DNA of 23,258 bases from a virus, in the IMG/VR virus record IMGVR_UViG_3300027906_000158, positions 1 to 23,258 of that record. The stretch is one strand, 5' to 3'. The notes under the pieces were generated by a model, which was given only the letters and a program-made list of their open reading frames with translations, did no database searches and was not told where the DNA came from. The stretch's first letter is position 1. Every line of letters starts with the position of its first letter. This document shows positions 17,101-23,258 of this stretch, one piece after another. Made by a program: the position numbers and the translations under genes.

Positions 17101-20100
17101 TATTGCTGATGGTGCGGTTACATTTACATGTTCTAAGGATAATCATGGTAGTAATCACGCATATCCTAGAGCAACTGACCCTGTTTCTGGTCAGACATTG
17201 AATATTACTGCTGTAACTGGCACTACTATTACTGTTAATGTAACACCTGCTACTAAGATCTGGAGACAGGTTGGTTCTAATGATTTCTATGTTATCCGTG
17301 TAGATGATGATAATATTAAGCTTGCTCAGACTAAAGCACTTGCTCTTGCTGGTAGCCCAGTAGAAATCACTGGATTATCAACTGCTACACAGCATAAGTT
17401 TAAGGTTAAGTTTGATGGTGAGACTGTAGACTATCAGTTAAGGTATAGAAGTACTGCTCAGACACCATTGAATAAGAACTGCTTGATGGTTGTTATTAAT
17501 GGTATCGTACAGAACCCAGCTTCATATAGTCTTTCTGGTAGTACACTAACCTTTGGTGAAGCACCATTAGAAGGTTCTGAGTGTATTGTTATGCACTATA
17601 AGAGATCTGATATTGCTACTAACTTCCAGTTGGATCAGTTTGGTGATGTTATCACAGGACTTAATACTGGTGATGGTCTATATCAAGGTTCTGGATATAC
17701 TCCAGGTACCTATAGTGGTGTAGCATTTACCAATAAGAGAGGTAATACTGGTAGTGGAGCAACTGGTGACATAGTGGTTACTAATGTTCTTGATAGAGCA
17801 ACTCATAACACTAATAACCAATATGCTGACGCTCGTACATTAATTGATTCTAATGCTGAGATAATCGCTGACATTGCTGTTGGTCTTCTTAACAAGTATG
17901 GTATTGCTACTGATAATAGAGTAGCAGATGGTGCTAACTTGATCTTAATGAACAAGGAGATCATTGCCAAGGAAGCAGTTGACAGAATGCATGCTGACAT
18001 TCCTTATACTATCGCATCTAGCAGAGAATTAGATGCCTATAATCTATTACAAGGTAATAGAGAGTTCTTAGCAGAAGAGGCATATAATCGCTTCAGCACA
18101 GTTGATTTCCCCAACTACGTCCATTCCCAAGGATACACTAGACAAGACTGTATAGATGACCTTCTAGACATCATAGACGCGGTTTCCTTTAACCTTGTAC
18201 ATGGTGCTAACAATAAGGTATATGATGCTGCTTATTTCTATACTACTGCCTATGATTCTGGTAGTGTTGTACAAGGTGAAGAGCAACAGACTCTTGCTGC
18301 TATAGGTCAACTTGAGACCTTAATGCATGACGTAGTTCAGAACAAGCTTGTTAAGAAAACTGGTAATAGAACTCTAACTCCTACAGGTGCCACCTACAAT
18401 CCTACTACTGGATGGTTCACAGTAACTTCCAATGCTCATGGATTGAAGGATGGTGATAAGATCCAGATGCTTGATGGTGCTATCACTATGACCTGTACAT
18501 ATGGTAGCGGTGGTCAAGGATCATATCCTAGATCAACTGATCCTATCAGTGGTAAGTGGGTAGAGGTTGTTAACGTAACTGAGAATACATTCAATGTACA
18601 AGTATTGGATGCTGTTCCTTCTACTAATCAAGATGTTCATACATGGTTCTCTGGTGATACCAATTCTATACTTGTATGGAAGGATCATGGATATGAACAG
18701 TATACTGAGAACACTACTTACATATTCAATGGATGTAATACTGTAACATCAGCAATAACAACACTTCTTGACATCATTGAGACTGCTATCAATACTGACT
18801 TGATGATTCATGTCAATAAGACAGAACCTACTCTCTTTGTTGAACCAACAGGAGATGATCAGGACTGTGTAGATGACGTTGTTGACTGTTTAGAAGCTAT
18901 TGCTCTTAACCTTAAGTTTGGTGGTAATAGTGAGGTATATGATGCTGCTAAGTACTACGTTGATGGTGCCCACGTTGCTGGTGAAGAGATTCATACCATC
19001 TATGCTTTCCGTGAAGCAAACAAATTAGCACAACAAGCTGCTAGAAACAAAGCATTTAATATAACTGGATCACATGGTCTTACTCAGAAGTTTGATGGTG
19101 GTTTAACCAGACCTGATGGTGACCCATGTGCTACTGTATGCTCTACTATTGACACTCTATGGAACATAGTTGAAGTAGCAGTTAATACTAACTCTATGAG
19201 TACGTTTACTAGAACTGCTCCTAGTGGATTTACTGTTCCTGGACTTGGACCTGATCAGTGTAAGGCAGATACAGTTGATGTACTACAAGCAGTCGGTGTT
19301 AACATAGCATTTGGTGGTAACCATGTATTATGGGATACCATTAATATGTACTTCACTGGTGCTCATGTTGTTGGTGAAGAAGCACAGACCAAGTATGTCT
19401 TTGAGGAAGCCCGTCAGATGGCACTCAAAGCAATTAATAACGAAACATTCGAGACTTATTCAAATTTAAGTCTTACTACTAGACAGCAGTATAAGGATCC
19501 TTCTATTACATTATTCTCTACTACTCAGACTGCTTCCTTTACTCCTACTGCTGCTACTTACACAGAAGCAACTGGTGCTCTAGAATTGACCATCGGATCT
19601 CACAGTTTAACTACTGGAATGAGGGTCCAGATTGAAGATGGTTCTCTAACATTCAAGTGTAGTGCTGATGGTAATGTATCACATCACATTTATCCTAGAT
19701 CTACTGACTTCGCATACGGTAAGTCAATACCTATTACTTCTGTATCAGGTACAACAATTACAGTTAATGTAACTAAGATACCTTCGTTTGATTTGAACGT
19801 CACAGATGGTTCATATGACCCTACAACGGGTGACTTGACCATGAAGGTATACAATACAGCATTCAACGTTACTAATGCCACCTACAACGCAACTTCAGGT
19901 AGTATGACAGTAACTATTGGATCTCATTCCTTATTGGTTGGTGAGCACATTATGTTTGCTACTAACTCCCTCACATTTACATGTGATATGGATGAGAACT
20001 CTGAGAAGAAGACATATCCTTCAGAGAAAGATCCATTCTATAACAAACCACTTAAGATTATTGCTGTAACTGGTACAGGACTAACAGTTAATGTTGGTAC

Positions 20101-23100
20101 ATCACCTGCTGTTACTCATGATGTAACTAATGGTGTATACAACGCATTAACAGGTGACGTAGAGCTTACTATTGGTAATCATATTTTAGAAGTAGGTAAT
20201 ACAGTTAGGGTTTCTGACCTAGGTCTTAAGTTCCAGTGTATGATGGATCTATATCAGACAGATCATGCTTATCCTAGATCAACCATTGACGAACATACAG
20301 CAACTGGTGCTACATTCAATACAGAGTCAGGTATCGTTACTATAACGGTCAATGGCCATGAGATGAATGATGGTGACTGGGTTAAATTGGATGACAATGC
20401 TTTAACCTTCACATGTACTCTTGCTGGTGGTAACCATTCTTATCCACGTGCTAGTGATCCTATATCTGGTAAGTGGGTTAAGGTATCCAATTGTACTACT
20501 AATACATTTGACATTCAGTGCTTGGAGAATACTCCTTGTACTAATGCTAATACTCATACATTCGTATCTGGTGCTGCTAATGCTATCAAGCAGAAGAGAG
20601 ATAGAGCACATAATAATGCTCTGAAGATTAGTGCTAAGACTGACACTACTATTACAATTAACGTAGGTAAGTCATCTGATACTTCTACTCACAGATGGAA
20701 GCCTGGATATACAGGTACTAACGTTGTTACTAGCGGTGGAGCACATACTCACACTTGGGCTGGTGGTACTGCTACTAACGCAGCTATCCTTCCTCATGGA
20801 ATACAGTCACAGAAGAAATTAACTGCTGATACTGCTGCTTACAATCCAACAACAGGTATAGTAACATTCACTGTTCCTGATCACGGACTCACCAATACTG
20901 ATGAGCTTAAGATTGTAGATAATTCATTAACATTCACATGTACTCATGGTGCTGGTAATCATTCATACCCACGTCCTTCTGATCCAATAAGTCAGAGATG
21001 GACTAAGATTGATAATATCACTAGAGATACATTTACTATCCAATGTCTAGACACTGTACCTTCTACTAACACAACTGCTCATACATTTGTATCTGCGGCT
21101 GCTGATGGTATTGTAGTTAGAGGTGCTACCGTCAAGATCGCTGATGGGGCCTTAGGTTTCACCTGTGAGATGGATGATGATTACAGCACTAAGACATATC
21201 CTAGAACTACAACTATTACTCATACAGTAACTGATGCTGCTTACAACCCAACAACAGGTATTTTAACACCTACCGTTGCTGGTCACGGAATGACTTCTGG
21301 AGACTATGTTAAGTTCGCTGATGATTCACTAACCTTCACATGTACACAGGGTGGTGGTAATCACACATATCCAAGATCAACAGATGAAGCTTCTGGTGCT
21401 TGGTTAGAAATAAGTAACGTCACTGCTAATACATTTGATGTACGTGTTGTTGATATTCTACCTTCTACTAACGTCACTGCTCATACATTTGTTTCAGCAA
21501 CTTCTGGTGGATTGACACAGAAGCATGATAGAGCATATGGTCAACCAAGACAGGTTGTTAGGTCTACACCTGATACCATTACTGTTAACGTTGGTGCTGC
21601 TCCTGCTGTAACTCATACACCTACTAATGCTGCCTATGATCCTGCTGCTGGTACTATGGAAGTTACCATTGGTGCTCATAATCTAATTGCTGGTACATCT
21701 GTTAAGATGAAGGAGGGTGCTATATCCTTAAGTTGTACTGCTGGTGCTGGAACTCATACCTATGTCGGTGGAACAGTTGCCGCTGCTTGTACTATTGACG
21801 GTACAGCAAAGACAGTCACTAATGCTGCCTATACTCCTGGTAATGGTAACTTAGAATTAACAATAGGATCCCACAGTTATACAACCAGTGACACCTGTAC
21901 AATTGCTACAGGAGCACTTCAATTTACTTGTGACTTAGATAGTCATGGATCTACTCATTCATATCCAAGGACAACAGATCCTGCTTATACTACTGCCTTA
22001 GCAATTACTGCTGTAACTGGTACAACAGTTACTGTTGATGTTGGTGCTGTTGGAGTAACCAGTCAAACTAAGTCATATCCAAGAGCAAAACTAGATGGTA
22101 AGAATCCTACTGCTATCACATACACTCCAGCAACGGGTGTTATGGCATGTACTCTTGCTGCTCATGGCATGGAGAATGGTGATTGGGTAAGATTCGTTAA
22201 GGGTGGTGTAAACTTCACATGTACACATGGTGATGGTACACATAGTTACCCACGTGCTACAGACCCATATTACAATAAGTGGCTTAAGGTTTCTAACGTT
22301 GCTTCTGGATCGTTTAATGTTAATGTTGGAATATCTTCTAACACTACAACTCATACATTCGTAGCTGCTACTGGATTAACACCAACTACTGCGTCATATG
22401 ATCCAGCAACAGGTGTTATGACAACAACTATTCCTGATCATGGTCTTAGCAATGGAGAGCATGTCAAGATTGACGATGGAGCAATAACATTTACATGTGA
22501 TGAAGATAGTCATGGTAGTAACCACGCATATCCACGTGCTAGTGATCCTATTAGTGGTAAGTACGTTGAGGTATATGATGTAACTAAGGATACTTTCAAG
22601 GTACAGGTATTAGAAGATGTTATAGCAACTAATCTACAGCCACATCTATTTGTTTCTGCTGTTTCTAACAGTATACACCGTGCTGCTCTTCAGCATAAGC
22701 GTGATATGTCATTCGACACCGCAGTTAATATCTCAGCGGTCAGTGCTACTACTATCACACTTGATGTTGGTGCTACAAGTTCTACATCAACTCACACATT
22801 CCAGTCAGCACTTGCTGATAGTGTAATTTCAGGTGGAGATCATGTACATACATTTAAGTCTGCTACTAACCCTGCTATAACAGTTTCTACAACTGGATAT
22901 ACTCACACATTCCTATCTGCCACATCTGGAGCAATTAAGAATGGACAATGGGGATGTACTCATGTACAGTCTGCTATCGATACCTTAATGGATCTAGCAT
23001 ATACTGCTATCAATCAGGGTAACTTCAGTGGTCTATCAAGAACAGTTGGTAATAATGGTGACGGTTATGAAACTGCCCCAGTTATTACAGCTTCAGGTGG

Positions 23101-23258
23101 TTCTCCAACCACTGCTGGTGGATTTGTTCCTGTACTATCTAAAGAGGGTAATATTAAGAGCATAACAGTTAACGCAGCTGGTGCTGGATATGCCAATGTT
23201 CCTACGATTACTATACTCTCTAACACTGGTTCTAATGCTACTGCCACTGCTACTGTTA
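7385..23258 (+). CDS. Giant modular baseplate/fibre protein, partial at right edge
   Basis: One frame stays open from ATG 7385 to the window end: 5,291 codons with no stop. It starts three bases after gp6, the place of T4 gene 7 (about 1,030 residues). Order of parts: wedge-type N-terminus (residues 1-300), a region with a second CTR motif (300-700), Gly/Tyr beta repeats (750-935), YHYH domain (about 935-1130), more beta repeats (1340-2200), alpha-helical D-x-x-C-x-D-D repeats (about 2630-2900 and 3580-4020), and 14 F-x-C/YPR modules (about 3100-5100). Gly/Tyr repeats return at the edge. I recall cyanophage genes in this position being named VrlC-like, but cannot confirm it. A peripheral baseplate fibre or adhesin is inferred. 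No good Shine-Dalgarno sequence; coupling to gp6 is likely. Confidence 0.9.
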   Translation, partial: MPIEQSSWKVASWVTPSTQVTVDPIDASVSPESRSKISDRVEEQIPQFIRDDYGDFVTFLKYYYKGLELKGNPVDIIQNIDEYYNIDKLNDLIEKTTASSGVDSTTTVIDVSNTRDFPKEGLIQIDEEIIYYKDKSQTQFKECTRGFHATTKVGSLGEYTFASSTSATHTFGADVINLNNLLPLFLLQRFRDQFAESFPSKFDEGIKQSSVTKRLKDFYASKGTSRSFKYLMRVLFGVESTIAYPKDRIFKPSDAFYTVREVIRATAIEGNPVELTGEVLYQADDPNDVAVNTARIYVKSVVEVFTEDGKIYELDVDTENGAGEFTTPYKTILAEDLSNNLTDQIVTVDSTLGWPEKNGSIRINKEIINYTEKTVNQFLGCTRARQDTTVNNHIAGSEVTSSFEIYGYSNRDQSKITLKVYGGTRGVSLESGGKYYLQDSKVTTPAAPGFDSLEPIWASFVYNVKKLLNGTTLNLATPDNTGAVVATITTDQNHGLKRDDTIRILNAPEDVYNDQFTVLGVGSFTTFDIKVPSTPIAGISQNFLITREFAKATSTDTSIRTNLENTPSDVQNLYKSADHAIIASAGVPGHEVGPFSSDDLDPGNQRYLKRLPLTTVTKSEKTATPVGQVGMGVNGVPFFSYKSENTKLYGGVKGISILTAGDGYDITNPPIVEFETLWKKDTAYFLNQRVRNSAGNRYKNLGSGKSAELGTEPTHLDSSLVQDGGCLWQFEGESAEATVGVSGRLYAVNVIQQGSGYIEAPTVAVSGGTPETEASATATITNGKVTAIAVSASGIGYDSVPTVTITGGGGQGATAEAVVRGGLETITVTSGKEGSNYSERPNVTLISGSGAVAYPSIVNGKIVSIILTYGGGNYYGPPDVVIEGDGVGAVAFATIDGNTRQVTSISITNGGIGYTAGKTFVYVVYPGSGATFQVQLPELSINLAATPDELSKPLFAAPKVADLHNGVSVRGANNGIYGGEYGYLYNPKKLRFLLGDNVSDVNNSELNPTGHSPIIGWAFDGHPIYGPYGYADRENKNPYNQLKQMISSYRVRSSRDALITGLNDEMGTYIEDYEYVEGLGDLDKYNGRFCVTPDFPLGVYAYFCTLDGTTGNPKFPYFVGPEFYSQADEINWKGNGIQKNFTEDAVRYKDPYVYTDTSIVRRKDLGDPVDYVLALEDATTPIVLETDDSGIFIGFVDIGIGYYDYFPTVRGGAVDSLYVSATNRYFSAGLDQYLIEGPGFRYKVNDRLVFDETGTGGSGISARVSLIAGETSNALTYSVNSTTDEITAELTTASAHYVKIDDAIDITIGDNEITREIDVKIIGDKYHFKYFDLSNFYISSKGRILQANLTITGGTTYTNGTYNNIPLSGGTGKNASANITVSGNAVTSVAIVNHGKDYSDDDVLTAATSQIGGTGSGFEVNIGNVEKTGGISQDDWNIFAGSGYTPGTYTRVPLKNASASSGEDAEFTIVVGSGGDVESCTVTKVGSGYLVGEQLDPTDSDIGGGSGFYITPTKVIQEFTGRGTKAHQLEIGHEVVITGTNPADYDGTHTITGISTGRKFQFNKAVGIITDTAIPTNCVVYVKEAKLNMINGHLYKFITNDSSNLDRRLEFTFDKENTNVFTYKNVVDFSNDPVTGQQESITISLVDVPGTLFYFDINGNLTGSYFSVINDPYLGSNTVTAVGSDTTLTFNLAREPESAYSTTNKLAYSTNSIFPSGGISKINIGDPGRNYSTIPKFTGIERAGGGAMAYATISGEVEDVSVLDAGIGYNGSQPPAVVCSMPDYVDLTVEQVFGTFVKGDVVVSKPTLDTDCARGKVIWWDPNTSIVRLEPLRNNLTGAANRGFIMFTTGATATNKIYVGSNQAVVNNVGGTQAAIAAVVPSSGPDIGTITNMAVNNGGSNYRTAPTVYIDDPYYGGVLTLSINSQNTSANFTAGTYTVSQESVAPTGGTGASISVVVNAATQDIESATVIDGGVVYSIGDLITIRGEDITGGTSNDDFVLKVESLTYVRKAVTGTTINASIDEVVVTNSGSGYLSAPDVEISGGTGLSAALRAEIIDETVSSIIIEAAGTKFQNPPIITVKQGTGSGASILLKSSDLGKIINLGGDNITYNYSHDRTLKPAVNTTYNLQLTRTQIVDFFTVTNGGYAFVTKPTIELVGGGGSGAVLNPIIDNEVIQAITIISAGKGYSSTPDVQARMTHSFVALQSNSTLNFPYNTKIPLGTKVQLVEIDGTLPAPLATNTDYYVVAATIANGLADNQVKLATTEVNAVNGTTITITSPPSIGPGGTSTFNLTTTDLGDSITVTMTPASFAIGEKLYQGTSTDSYSALGEVKAWDPKGRILSVEIERGEFTIGQPVFGLQSKAFGEIHEFDRSIANFTVSPIATATAEWKRTTGILDLNEQRIYDSDRYQEFSYVVNSPINVKQWKNQFKTSAHPAGFKVLGTQTVTQSAFKRYNKKSYYNPANPDPNDWWEERFGPADQSFNGTTYFVPKPSASNTGKLAKIQNFFMGKPDYTATVPTNVQISGKQLLDVRKILSAVVDKMDSIEDRTFTFDGSSASVVSTANDQFALTNHGFITGQKVNYSILADRYQDARDLVLANIDYIIDETIAWLEVTYPGLTDGTKPDYDRSTCARDLRLVIVGWTNDLRYGSNSFTWDVADQYIGGVGVIQNKFADGKFLILKNKQLIAEEALGMMKASNPAFSVHNGNDQDCYDDIIDVLEAICYNMTYGGNSEVYDAAKYYVDGGHVDSVETEVNEAFNHARDLAIKVMQNYPLTLVHSTETQYFDTSITTDTAGYINNLVADARTLIISNKNQIAACAVDRMESVYPSHVVTGGRIECEYDIRDFIDVMVENLARGGNDEVWDAANYYVTGGFVIGEEVESTYAFEQAKLITQDVLQNKTVVDMAGQVFDNSITQDVAPPDTPGYIKCSSVVSTVATLYDIVINAINQPLNHSNLTRTPKTGGNRGSCSTVDSALTSMMAIITDAITNDNLTGITRTNPANHIYHIGNEEQETIAAIQYARDLALQAVQNQLPTKDNQITVDQNGCTDVRATITTLAEIVWKGIDNPSSIPERNPGTYPEIRTGGAIGGYTVHAPTAAAYVPTSGLFTITLAGHGFREGEKVQFPDNTFRFTCSKDNHATEHTYPRSTDPASGKWLEILATTKDTFIVNVGITTDVSTHTFVSATGTHTFVSGASNAITVTGGATHTAASGTTYDPLSGDMVIEIGSHSLTTANTVTIADGAVTFTCSKDNHGSNHAYPRATDPVSGQTLNITAVTGTTITVNVTPATKIWRQVGSNDFYVIRVDDDNIKLAQTKALALAGSPVEITGLSTATQHKFKVKFDGETVDYQLRYRSTAQTPLNKNCLMVVINGIVQNPASYSLSGSTLTFGEAPLEGSECIVMHYKRSDIATNFQLDQFGDVITGLNTGDGLYQGSGYTPGTYSGVAFTNKRGNTGSGATGDIVVTNVLDRATHNTNNQYADARTLIDSNAEIIADIAVGLLNKYGIATDNRVADGANLILMNKEIIAKEAVDRMHADIPYTIASSRELDAYNLLQGNREFLAEEAYNRFSTVDFPNYVHSQGYTRQDCIDDLLDIIDAVSFNLVHGANNKVYDAAYFYTTAYDSGSVVQGEEQQTLAAIGQLETLMHDVVQNKLVKKTGNRTLTPTGATYNPTTGWFTVTSNAHGLKDGDKIQMLDGAITMTCTYGSGGQGSYPRSTDPISGKWVEVVNVTENTFNVQVLDAVPSTNQDVHTWFSGDTNSILVWKDHGYEQYTENTTYIFNGCNTVTSAITTLLDIIETAINTDLMIHVNKTEPTLFVEPTGDDQDCVDDVVDCLEAIALNLKFGGNSEVYDAAKYYVDGAHVAGEEIHTIYAFREANKLAQQAARNKAFNITGSHGLTQKFDGGLTRPDGDPCATVCSTIDTLWNIVEVAVNTNSMSTFTRTAPSGFTVPGLGPDQCKADTVDVLQAVGVNIAFGGNHVLWDTINMYFTGAHVVGEEAQTKYVFEEARQMALKAINNETFETYSNLSLTTRQQYKDPSITLFSTTQTASFTPTAATYTEATGALELTIGSHSLTTGMRVQIEDGSLTFKCSADGNVSHHIYPRSTDFAYGKSIPITSVSGTTITVNVTKIPSFDLNVTDGSYDPTTGDLTMKVYNTAFNVTNATYNATSGSMTVTIGSHSLLVGEHIMFATNSLTFTCDMDENSEKKTYPSEKDPFYNKPLKIIAVTGTGLTVNVGTSPAVTHDVTNGVYNALTGDVELTIGNHILEVGNTVRVSDLGLKFQCMMDLYQTDHAYPRSTIDEHTATGATFNTESGIVTITVNGHEMNDGDWVKLDDNALTFTCTLAGGNHSYPRASDPISGKWVKVSNCTTNTFDIQCLENTPCTNANTHTFVSGAANAIKQKRDRAHNNALKISAKTDTTITINVGKSSDTSTHRWKPGYTGTNVVTSGGAHTHTWAGGTATNAAILPHGIQSQKKLTADTAAYNPTTGIVTFTVPDHGLTNTDELKIVDNSLTFTCTHGAGNHSYPRPSDPISQRWTKIDNITRDTFTIQCLDTVPSTNTTAHTFVSAAADGIVVRGATVKIADGALGFTCEMDDDYSTKTYPRTTTITHTVTDAAYNPTTGILTPTVAGHGMTSGDYVKFADDSLTFTCTQGGGNHTYPRSTDEASGAWLEISNVTANTFDVRVVDILPSTNVTAHTFVSATSGGLTQKHDRAYGQPRQVVRSTPDTITVNVGAAPAVTHTPTNAAYDPAAGTMEVTIGAHNLIAGTSVKMKEGAISLSCTAGAGTHTYVGGTVAAACTIDGTAKTVTNAAYTPGNGNLELTIGSHSYTTSDTCTIATGALQFTCDLDSHGSTHSYPRTTDPAYTTALAITAVTGTTVTVDVGAVGVTSQTKSYPRAKLDGKNPTAITYTPATGVMACTLAAHGMENGDWVRFVKGGVNFTCTHGDGTHSYPRATDPYYNKWLKVSNVASGSFNVNVGISSNTTTHTFVAATGLTPTTASYDPATGVMTTTIPDHGLSNGEHVKIDDGAITFTCDEDSHGSNHAYPRASDPISGKYVEVYDVTKDTFKVQVLEDVIATNLQPHLFVSAVSNSIHRAALQHKRDMSFDTAVNISAVSATTITLDVGATSSTSTHTFQSALADSVISGGDHVHTFKSATNPAITVSTTGYTHTFLSATSGAIKNGQWGCTHVQSAIDTLMDLAYTAINQGNFSGLSRTVGNNGDGYETAPVITASGGSPTTAGGFVPVLSKEGNIKSITVNAAGAGYANVPTITILSNTGSNATATATV
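9620..10192 (+). repeat. Gly/Tyr beta-repeat block 1 in the giant protein
   Basis: At least five consecutive units share the plan G-x-G-Y-x-x-x-P-x-V-x-(I/V)-x-G-G followed by A-x-A-x-(V/I): for example GSGYIEAPTVAVSGG, GIGYDSVPTVTITGGGG, GGNYYGPPDVVIEGDG. They suggest a stacked beta structure. Related units return at about 12540-13980 and 23060-23258. Confidence 0.75.
10193..10780 (+). other. YHYH domain inside the giant protein
   Basis: Residues 1010-1028 read GHSPIIGWAFDGHPIYGPYG, the hallmark of the YHYH family. The distal family features follow: a GDLDKYNGRFCVTPDFPLGV segment near 1080, then YAYFCTLD and FPYFVGPEF. The family is known mainly from secreted or surface bacterial proteins of unclear function. 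The domain appears complete. Confidence 0.8.
11437..11880 (+). repeat. GTY-type beta repeats in the giant protein
   Basis: Two units of a second plan lie here: T-Y-x-x-G-T-Y-x-x-(I/V)-P-L, then a Gly-rich strand, then V-x-x-G-x-x-Y-x-x-x-(D/E). They begin at TYTNGTYNNIPLSGGTG and GYTPGTYTRVPLKNAS. Single related units occur near 13170 (FTAGTYTVSQ) and 17695 (GYTPGTYSGVAFTN). Confidence 0.65.
12540..13980 (+). repeat. Gly/Tyr beta-repeat block 2 in the giant protein
   Basis: About seven diverged units of the same plan as block 1, such as GRNYSTIPKFTGIERAGG, GGSNYRTAPTVYIDDP, GSGYLSAPDVEISGGTG and GKGYSSTPDVQA. Spacing is irregular, with a GTY-type unit inserted near 13170. Confidence 0.65.
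15270..19450 (+). repeat. Dispersed alpha-helical repeats (D-x-x-C-x-D-D type)
   Basis: Five clear copies, at about 15506-15700, 15902-16095, 18138-18350, 18854-19060 and 19251-19445, plus a diverged one near 15275-15470. Each reads roughly D-Q-D-C-x-D-D-x-x-D-x-L-E-A-I, then G-G-N-S-E-V-Y-D-A-A-K-Y-Y-V-D-G, then a Glu-rich helix with A-F-x-x-A-x-x-L. Copies 1 and 4 are close (GGNSEVYDAAKYYVDG in both). Unlike the rest of the protein they look helical. Two F-x-C modules lie between copies 2 and 3, and a third between copies 3 and 4. Confidence 0.8.
16680..22680 (+). repeat. Array of 14 F-x-C / Y-P-R beta modules
   Basis: Fourteen modules share the plan Y-(D/N)-P-x-T-G, then H-G-(L/M)-x-x-G-D, then (L/I)-T-F-(T/K)-C, then H-x-Y-P-R-(S/A)-(T/S)-D-P, then K-W-(V/L)-x-V. 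Their Cys codons start at 16787, 17129, 18494, 19658, 19982, 20237, 20414, 20939, 21164, 21341, 21734, 21929, 22220 and 22496. One type ends with T-N-x-x-x-H-T-F-V-S-A, the other with V-T-G-T-T-x-T-V-N-V-G. Copies 5, 6, 9 and 11 are the most diverged. All lie in the giant frame. Confidence 0.85.

Noticed and set aside
16787-22498. Metal-binding role for the conserved Cys and His of the F-x-C modules
   Set aside because: The Cys is conserved but the partner His before Y-P-R is missing in copies 3, 5 and 9, so a shared metal site is not supported.
16680-22680. CRISPR-like or satellite DNA
   Set aside because: The repeated pieces are protein modules in one open frame with irregular spacing and codon-level divergence, not identical short repeats with spacers.

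Overview
The window looks like part of the genome of a marine T4-like myovirus, most probably a cyanophage of Synechococcus or Prochlorococcus. Three things suggest this: a T4-type baseplate block in the order PAAR spike tip, gp25, gp6; a phage-borne purine synthesis gene (purN) beside structural genes; and AT-rich, tightly packed, mostly plus-strand coding with many tiny overlapping genes. The phage type is well supported. The host is inferred from recollection of cyanophage gene content.

Layout. (1) 1-1805 holds small accessory genes. One minus-strand gene encodes a histone-tail-like basic protein (106-450). Five small plus-strand genes follow, several set apart by hairpin terminators and TATAAT boxes, so they look like separate transcription units. 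(2) 1806-1945 is a non-coding gap with a GC-rich hairpin. (3) 1946-3711 is a run of overlapping small genes around purN (2471-3025), with a sigma70-like promoter at the end of purN. (4) 3712-7381 is the late structural block: two unknown genes in one frame separated by a single TAA, the PAAR protein, two small overlapping genes, gp25 and gp6. Two TCTAAATA boxes resembling T4 late promoters stand about 25 nt upstream of start codons here. (5) From 7385 to the right edge one reading frame stays open, giving a partial protein of at least 5,291 residues.

The giant gene sits where T4 has gene 7, directly after gene 6. Its N-terminus resembles wedge/tail-fibre attachment proteins. Next come glycine/tyrosine beta repeats, a YHYH domain, more beta repeats, an alpha-helical repeat family with a D-x-x-C-x-D-D signature, and an array of 14 diverged beta modules marked by F-x-C and Y-P-R. 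I read most of the frame codon by codon and saw no stop. Its CpG content is far higher at about 8.1-10.6 kb than in the repeat array, so the gene looks mosaic. The likely job of the late block is to build the baseplate: gp25 and gp6 form the wedge, PAAR caps the spike, and the giant protein is probably a wedge-anchored peripheral fibre or adhesin.

I saw no rRNA, tRNA, CRISPR array, insertion sequence or attachment site. Bases 1-75 contain no gene I can support; any upstream gene would end near the left edge.
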